NCBI RefSeq assembly: GCF_035594125.1
Contig: NC_087181.1
Span: 8,601,317-8,665,316 of the forward strand
Reading direction: 5' to 3'
Origin: Scylla paramamosain
Taxonomy: Eukaryota; Arthropoda; Malacostraca; Decapoda; Portunidae
DNA length: 64,000 bases
Below the pieces are notes generated by a model. The model was not told where the DNA came from and did not search any database. It saw nothing but the letters and a program-made list of their open reading frames with translations. The translations under genes were made by a program, and so were the position numbers. Below are positions 58,712 through 64,000 of the stretch, piece after piece. Every line of letters begins with the position of its first letter. Position 1 is the stretch's first letter.

Positions 58712-61148
58712 AGAGGCAGTAGGCACCTGTCAAAACGATTATTACTTCCAGTGAGGTCTCAAGCACTGCACTGGTTTGAAAACTAGATCAAGGGATGCTG
58801 ACCACTCAGAACAAAATGTTCTGGGAATTCACAAAATAAAGAGGCATTCACAGCCTGTCCTCTAAAGACAACTCCTTTCGTTGACACATCACTACGCCAA
58901 CCTATTACGCGCACCCTCCACCCAAATTCAAAATTTAATATGGTGACACTTAGACCAGACTCGGTGACCCCGTCTGGGGAAGGGACCACAAATGCAACAA
59001 GGTCGAACTGATGTTTTGGTATCAACCCTAAGTATCTTGACACCACCGCCCTTCTTCAACTTCTGTTCAGTAACAGATCTAATTAATTTGTGGAACACCA
59101 TCTCTATAAATTAAGCCTCATCTTTTTCCTACTGAAACGCAGGTGTCTGAGGGAACTGACAGGAACCTCTTCTCTGTTCCCTCTTACTTTCTCCTGGCAC
59201 TCTTCACTGTCGCCTAGATCTGCACTTTGAGCAATTCAATCTTCACCACCAGCTTTGGCTTTCCTCTGTCTTCACTAACGAACCTGATGAAATACATTTT
59301 AACTTTCCTATCCTGGATGACCTAGAGAAGTTAATGCAACACCCTATTCATATTCATGACCGTCTCGGAGATACACCCAACACTCTTGACCTTTCCCTAA
59401 GCTCTAATCCTTCCGCTTATGCTGTCCCTCTGTCTTTTCCGTTGGGTTCTTTCGATAACAACCTCAAATGTGTATTTTTTTTCATGCTACTCCAACACTT
59501 CCTCAGGTTCATCAAAAGCGCATGTGTCTCTATCGTTTTTCCTTTGCCAATTTGGGGTAACAGAGGAGGTATTATTATGATTCTCCATAGAGTGACTACT
59601 GCTTCCGAGTCAGAGACTCGTCTCTGGGCTGAGCGTATAGCAGAGGTGATAGTGTCTTTAATAGAGGCGTATACTCGTATTCCTCAGTCTTTCTATCTCC
59701 CTAAACCTTCCAAACCTTGTTTCAACTCAGCCTGTTCTCTTGCTATACAACATAAAGAGGCGGCCCACAAACAATACTTAACCCTTCCATCACCTGTATC
59801 TCGTGCGATTTGTATTTCCGCCTGAAATTATGTCGAACCGGTTTTCCATCTAAGCAAAAATGTCGTTAACAATAGAGAATATTAATACCTTTCTGGATCT
59901 AATTCCCCTCATGATTTTTGGCACCTGGCGAAAAATATTTCCTACAACTTTTCTTCTCTCTTTCCCTCCCCTATTTCATTCCTACGCCGCCACTGGCGTC
60001 TCATTTATTTCTAAAGCTGAACTCTTCCCTCACACCTCTGCTAAAAAAACACTAACTTGGATGATTCAGGGCGTGTTCTTCTATCTCCTCCACCCTCCCT
60101 GCCTCCAGTTAAGATCCTTCACAACGATGTTTTTCTTGCCATCCCTCGGAAGGCATATGGACCTGATGTGATCCCTCTCACTGTTTTTACGAAACTGTGC
60201 CTCAGGGTTTGCACCTTGCCTAGTTCAACTCTTCCAGCTCTGTTTATCAACATCTACCTTTCCTTCTTGCTAGAAGTTTCCCTGCATGCAGCCTGTTCCT
60301 AAAAAGAGTGATCGCCATCCTATTGTTTTTTCTTTCCTTCCTCTCTAAAATGTTTGAATCCATCCTCAACAGGAAGATTCTTAAACATCTGTCACTTCAC
60401 AACCTTCTATCTGATCGTAGTATGGGTTCCGTCGAGGCCGCTCTACTGGTGATCTGGCTTTATTTTTTTGAGTATAGGTCATCCTCGTTTAGGGATTTTG
60501 GTGAAATTTTCCTGTTCAAATATCAAAAGTATTTCATAGAGCCTAACACAAAACTTTAATTTCCAAACTAACTTCTTATGGCTTCTGTCCTTCTCTCTGT
60601 AACTTCACCTCAGTTTTCTTTTCTGACCGGTCTATTGCTGCTGTGGTAGAACCTCAGGGTTCTGTCCTGTCAACTACTTTATTCCTATTATTCATCAATG
60701 ATCTCAGCCAAACTTCTTGTCCTATCCACTCCTATGCTGGTGATACCACTCTGCATTTATTTTTCCTCGTCTGTTCAAAGACGTCCAAACTTCAGGAATA
60801 AGAAACTCACACAGGGAAGTTACAGACCACTTGACTTCTGATTTATCTAAAATTTCTGAGTGGTGTATACCAAATTCAGTATTGTTCAATTCCTGGAAAT
60901 CTCAGTTCCACCATTTATCAACTTGACACAACTTTCCAGATAAATACCCCCCTCTTTTTCACTGACACTCAACTGTTCACCTTTTCTACGTTGAATATCC
61001 TCAGTCTGACCTTTAATCTAAACTAGAAACGTCACATCTCATCAATAACTAAAACAACTTCTACGAAATTATTTTGTTCTGAGTCGTCTCCGCTAGTTTT
61101 CTCTGCTTCCCTTCAGATAACTCTGTACAGGGCCCTTATCCATCCATG
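58712..61148 (+). pseudogene. J-LINE copy N, part 1
   Basis: Plus-strand copy starting at the family 5' terminus (GAGGCAGTAGGCACCTGTC) with a recognisable 5' UTR, endonuclease (59334 onward: [20 protein letters not shown]) and RT ([34 protein letters not shown]). Beyond that it is heavily indel-ridden: the YADD site is YAGDTT and the motif A region is lost. It reaches the CPIHPC codons at 61148, where minus-strand copy O is inserted. The sequence resumes at 63920. It is the most diverged copy in the window. Confidence 0.85.
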
Positions 61149-63919
61149 TTTTTTTTCTTATGCAGGAGTGAAACCGGTAAAGGGCAACAAAAATCCAATA
61201 AAAAAAAAAAAAAAAAAAAAACATTGAGATGCCGGTCCCCGAATAGGGTCCGGAACTGTAATAAAAAATTGAAGGATAAGTGTATTGAAACCTCCCTGTT
61301 GAAGGTGTTCAAGTCATAGGAATATGGAAATACAGAAGCAGGCAGGGAGTTCCAGATTTTCCCAGAGAAAGGGATGAATGATTCAGAATACTGGTCAACT
61401 CTTGCATTAGAGAGATGGACAAAATATGAATGAGAGAAAGAAGAAAGTCTTGTGTAGCGAGGCCGCGGGAGGAGGGGAGGCATAAAGTTAGCAAGATCAA
61501 AAGACCAGTCAGCATGAAAATAGCGGTAGTAGATAGGAAGAGATGCAACACTGTGGCGATGAGAAAGAGGCTGAAGACAGTCAGTGATCAGACGAAAAGC
61601 TTTTGATTCCATCCTGTCTAGAAGAGAGGTTTGAGTGGAATCCCCCTAGTCATGTGAAACATACTCCATACATGGACGGATAAGGTACAGAGTTAACAGC
61701 TGGGAGGGGGGAAAGAGAAACTGGCAGACACGTCTCAGAACACTTAACTTCATAGAAGCTGTTTTAGTTAGAGATGAGATGTGAAGTTTCCAGTTTAGAT
61801 TATAAGAAAAGACAAACCGAACATATTCAGTGTAGAAAAGCGGGACAGTTGAGTGTCATTGAAGAAGAGGGCATAGTTGTCTGCTCCAATCAGAAATTTT
61901 AGAGAAATCAGAAGTCAAGCGTTTTGTAGCTTCCCTGCGTGAACTGTTTACTTCCTGAAGGGCTGGACGTCTACGAAAAGACGTGGAAAAGTGCAGGGTG
62001 ATATCATCAGCGTAGGCGTGGATAGGACAAGAAGTTTGGTTCTGAAGATCATTGATGATATAATAGGAATAGAGTGGGTGACAGGACAGAACCCTGAAGA
62101 ACACCAATGACCGTCTACCACAGCAGCAATAGAACGGTCTGAAAAGAAACAAGATAAAGTTACAGAGAGAAAGATAGAAGCCGTAGTTTGGAAAATCAAA
62201 GCTTCGTGTCAGACTCTATCAAAAGCTTTTGGTATGTATAAGACAACAGCAAAAGTCTCACCAAAATCTTTAAAAAGAGGATGACTCAGTAAGGAAAACC
62301 AGATCACCAGTAGAGCGGCCTTGACAGAACGCTTACTGCCGATCTTATAGAAGTTAGTGAAGTGACAGATGTTTAATAATGTTCCTGTTGTGGATAGAAA
62401 AAAAAAAAATCTTTAGATAGGAAATTAAAGCAATAGGACTATAGTTTGAGGGATTAGAACGGTCACCATTTTTAGGAACAGGTTGAATGTAGGCAAACTT
62501 TCAGCAAGAAGGAGAGGTATTTGTTGACAGACATAGCTAAAATAGTTTGACTAGGCAAGGTGCAAACACGGAGGAGCAGTTTCGAAGAACAATAGGAGGG
62601 ACCTCATCAGGTCTATAAGCCTTCCCAGGGTTTAGGCCAGCGAGGGCATGAAAAACATCGTTGTGAAGAATTTTAATAAGTAGCATGAAGTAGTCAGAGA
62701 ATGGAAGAGAGGGAGGAGCAAGCCCTGAATCGTCTAAGGTAGACTTTTTAGCAAAGGTCTGAGCAAAGAGTTCAGGTTTAGAGATTGATGTGATAGCATT
62801 GGTGCCATCTAGTTGAAATACAGGAGGGAAAGAAGAAGAAGCAAAGTTTTTGGAAATTTTTTTGCCAGGTGCCAGAAGTTATGAGGGGAATTAGATCTTG
62901 AAAGATTTTGACACTTTCTATTGATGAAGTAATTTTTGGCTAGTTGCAGAACAGACTTGGCATGGTTCCAGGCAGAAATATTAAGCGCATGAGACTCTGA
63001 TGATGGAAAGCTCAACTACCTTTTGTGATCCACCTCTCTGTTATGTATGGCAGGAGAACAGCCTGTGTTAAATCAAGGTTTGGAAGGTTTAGATCGAAAA
63101 TATGAGTGAGGCATTTACGCCTCCATGCCAGATCACCTCTGTTATGCACTCAGCACACAGAGACAGGTCTCGGCCACAGAAGCAGTATTCATTCCAAGGA
63201 AAATCAGCGAAATACCTCCTCAGGTATTTCGCAGAGCAGAGGCAAAACTCTAGAGGCACGTCCGCTTTGGGGATTCTGAGCAAGGATTGCAGCAATAGGA
63301 CAATATATGGATATAAGATTGTGATCGGAGGAATCCAACAGAAAAGAGAGGGTAACAGCAAAAGCAGGAGATTTAGAAGTTAGGAAAAAGTCAAGAATGT
63401 TGGGCGTATCTCGAAGACGGTCAGGAATACGAGCTAGGTGTTGCACTAGTTCGTCTAGGTCGTGGAGGGAAGAAAAGTTAAAGGCTAGTTCACCAGGATG
63501 GTCAGTGAAGGGAGAGGAAAGCCAAAGCTGATGGTGAACATTGAAGTCTCCAAGAATGGAGATCTCCGCAAAAGGGAAGAGAGCCAGAATGTGCTCCACT
63601 TTGCAAGTTAAGTAATCAAAGAATTTCTTATAGTCAGAAGAGTTAGGTGAGAGGTATACAAGACGTAAATTTAGTTTGAGAATGACTCTGTAGTCGTACC
63701 TAGATGATGGAAAACTTGGAAGATTGAAGAGCGTGGGCAGGAGAACAATTTTAGTCGCTGCGAAAATAAACGCAACATCCAGCTTTGAATTGAAAATGAA
63801 GATAGAAAATAGGAGGGAACAGAAAAGGGGCTACTGTCAGTTGCCTCAGACAGCTGTGTTTCAGTGAGGAAAAGGTGAGGTTTAGTAGAGGAGAGGTGGT
63901 ATTCTACAGATTGAAAATG
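61149..63919 (-). pseudogene. J-LINE copy O, inserted in copy N, 5'-truncated
   Basis: Minus-strand copy from poly(A) (T run 61149-61156, then TTATGCAGGAGTG) back to the start of the endonuclease ([18 protein letters not shown], 63900). It lacks the 5' UTR and has lost part of the C-terminal and RT sequence. Open pieces: 61136-61612 (C-terminus), 61856-62152 ([13 protein letters not shown]), 63204-63599 (endonuclease with [13 protein letters not shown] and SSDHN). Flanks CCATG (left) and GCATGG (right) suggest a short target duplication. Confidence 0.9.
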
Positions 63920-64000
63920 CATGGATTACGCTTCACATGTACTGGCTGTTCCACTTACACTGCTCTTCTATAGGGTAGAACCAAAAAACAATTCTTCTTT
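63920..64000 (+). pseudogene. J-LINE copy N, part 2
   Basis: GCATGGATTACGCTTCACAT, then TTCCACTTACACTGCTCTTC and ATAGGGTAGAACC continue the plus-strand J-LINE C-terminal coding exactly after the point reached at 61148. It runs off the window. Confidence 0.85.

Overview
The window is eukaryotic, almost certainly arthropod and most likely a decapod crustacean. The reasons are an arthropod-type (TTAGG)n block near 2.0 kb, very long TA, GA and CA microsatellites, dense non-LTR retrotransposons, and an intron-rich animal gene. There is no bacterial gene organisation, and species cannot be fixed from the sequence alone. Most long open frames are translated microsatellites (YIYI, SLSL, THTH, ERER) or shadows of transposons.

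The dominant repeat is one Jockey-like non-LTR retrotransposon, here called J-LINE. It has a single endonuclease plus reverse transcriptase ORF, one shared 5' terminus and a poly(A) 3' end. One copy (11.6-14.9 kb, minus) keeps a 1042-codon open frame. About fifteen other copies are broken: 2.4, 4.3-7.1, 9.2, 9.9, 17.3/21.1, 18.0-21.1, 31.6, 32.6, 36.5, 38.0-40.3, 46.0-48.9, 57.2, 58.7 and 61.1-63.9 kb. J-LINE repeatedly inserted into itself: the 18.0-21.1 kb copy splits one older copy, and the 61.1-63.9 kb copy splits another. The near-intact copy sits inside a Ty3/Gypsy element (LTR-like 10.5-11.5 kb; gag and protease 15.0-16.8 kb).

Other mobile elements are: a CR1/Rex1-like LINE ORF open from 1743 to the window start; Penelope-like fragments (GIY-YIG end at 3.6-3.9 kb, N-termini at 4.1 and 34.1 kb); a tRNA-derived SINE (10.2-10.4 kb); two CR1-type 3' ends (25.1 and 30.2-31.3 kb), the second split by another LINE tail; Gypsy pol relics (29.5-30.2 and 36.7-37.7 kb); a TIR element (5.8-6.7 kb); a TTAA-flanked 1.7-kb element (54.5-56.2 kb); and a CACTA/Tnp2-like transposase relic (49.9-50.8 kb).

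The only host gene I can support is a cytosolic sulfotransferase on the plus strand. Its four recognised exons lie at 26115-26282, 44699-44847, 45255-45468 and 58467-58593, with compatible phases and GT-AG borders. The rest of the gene lies beyond the window. Its introns (about 18, 0.4 and 13 kb) hold most of the repeats between 26 and 58 kb. Exon 2 carries three apparent +1 changes in short homopolymers, so the gene is either decayed or miscalled there. No rRNA, genuine tRNA gene or CRISPR array was seen.
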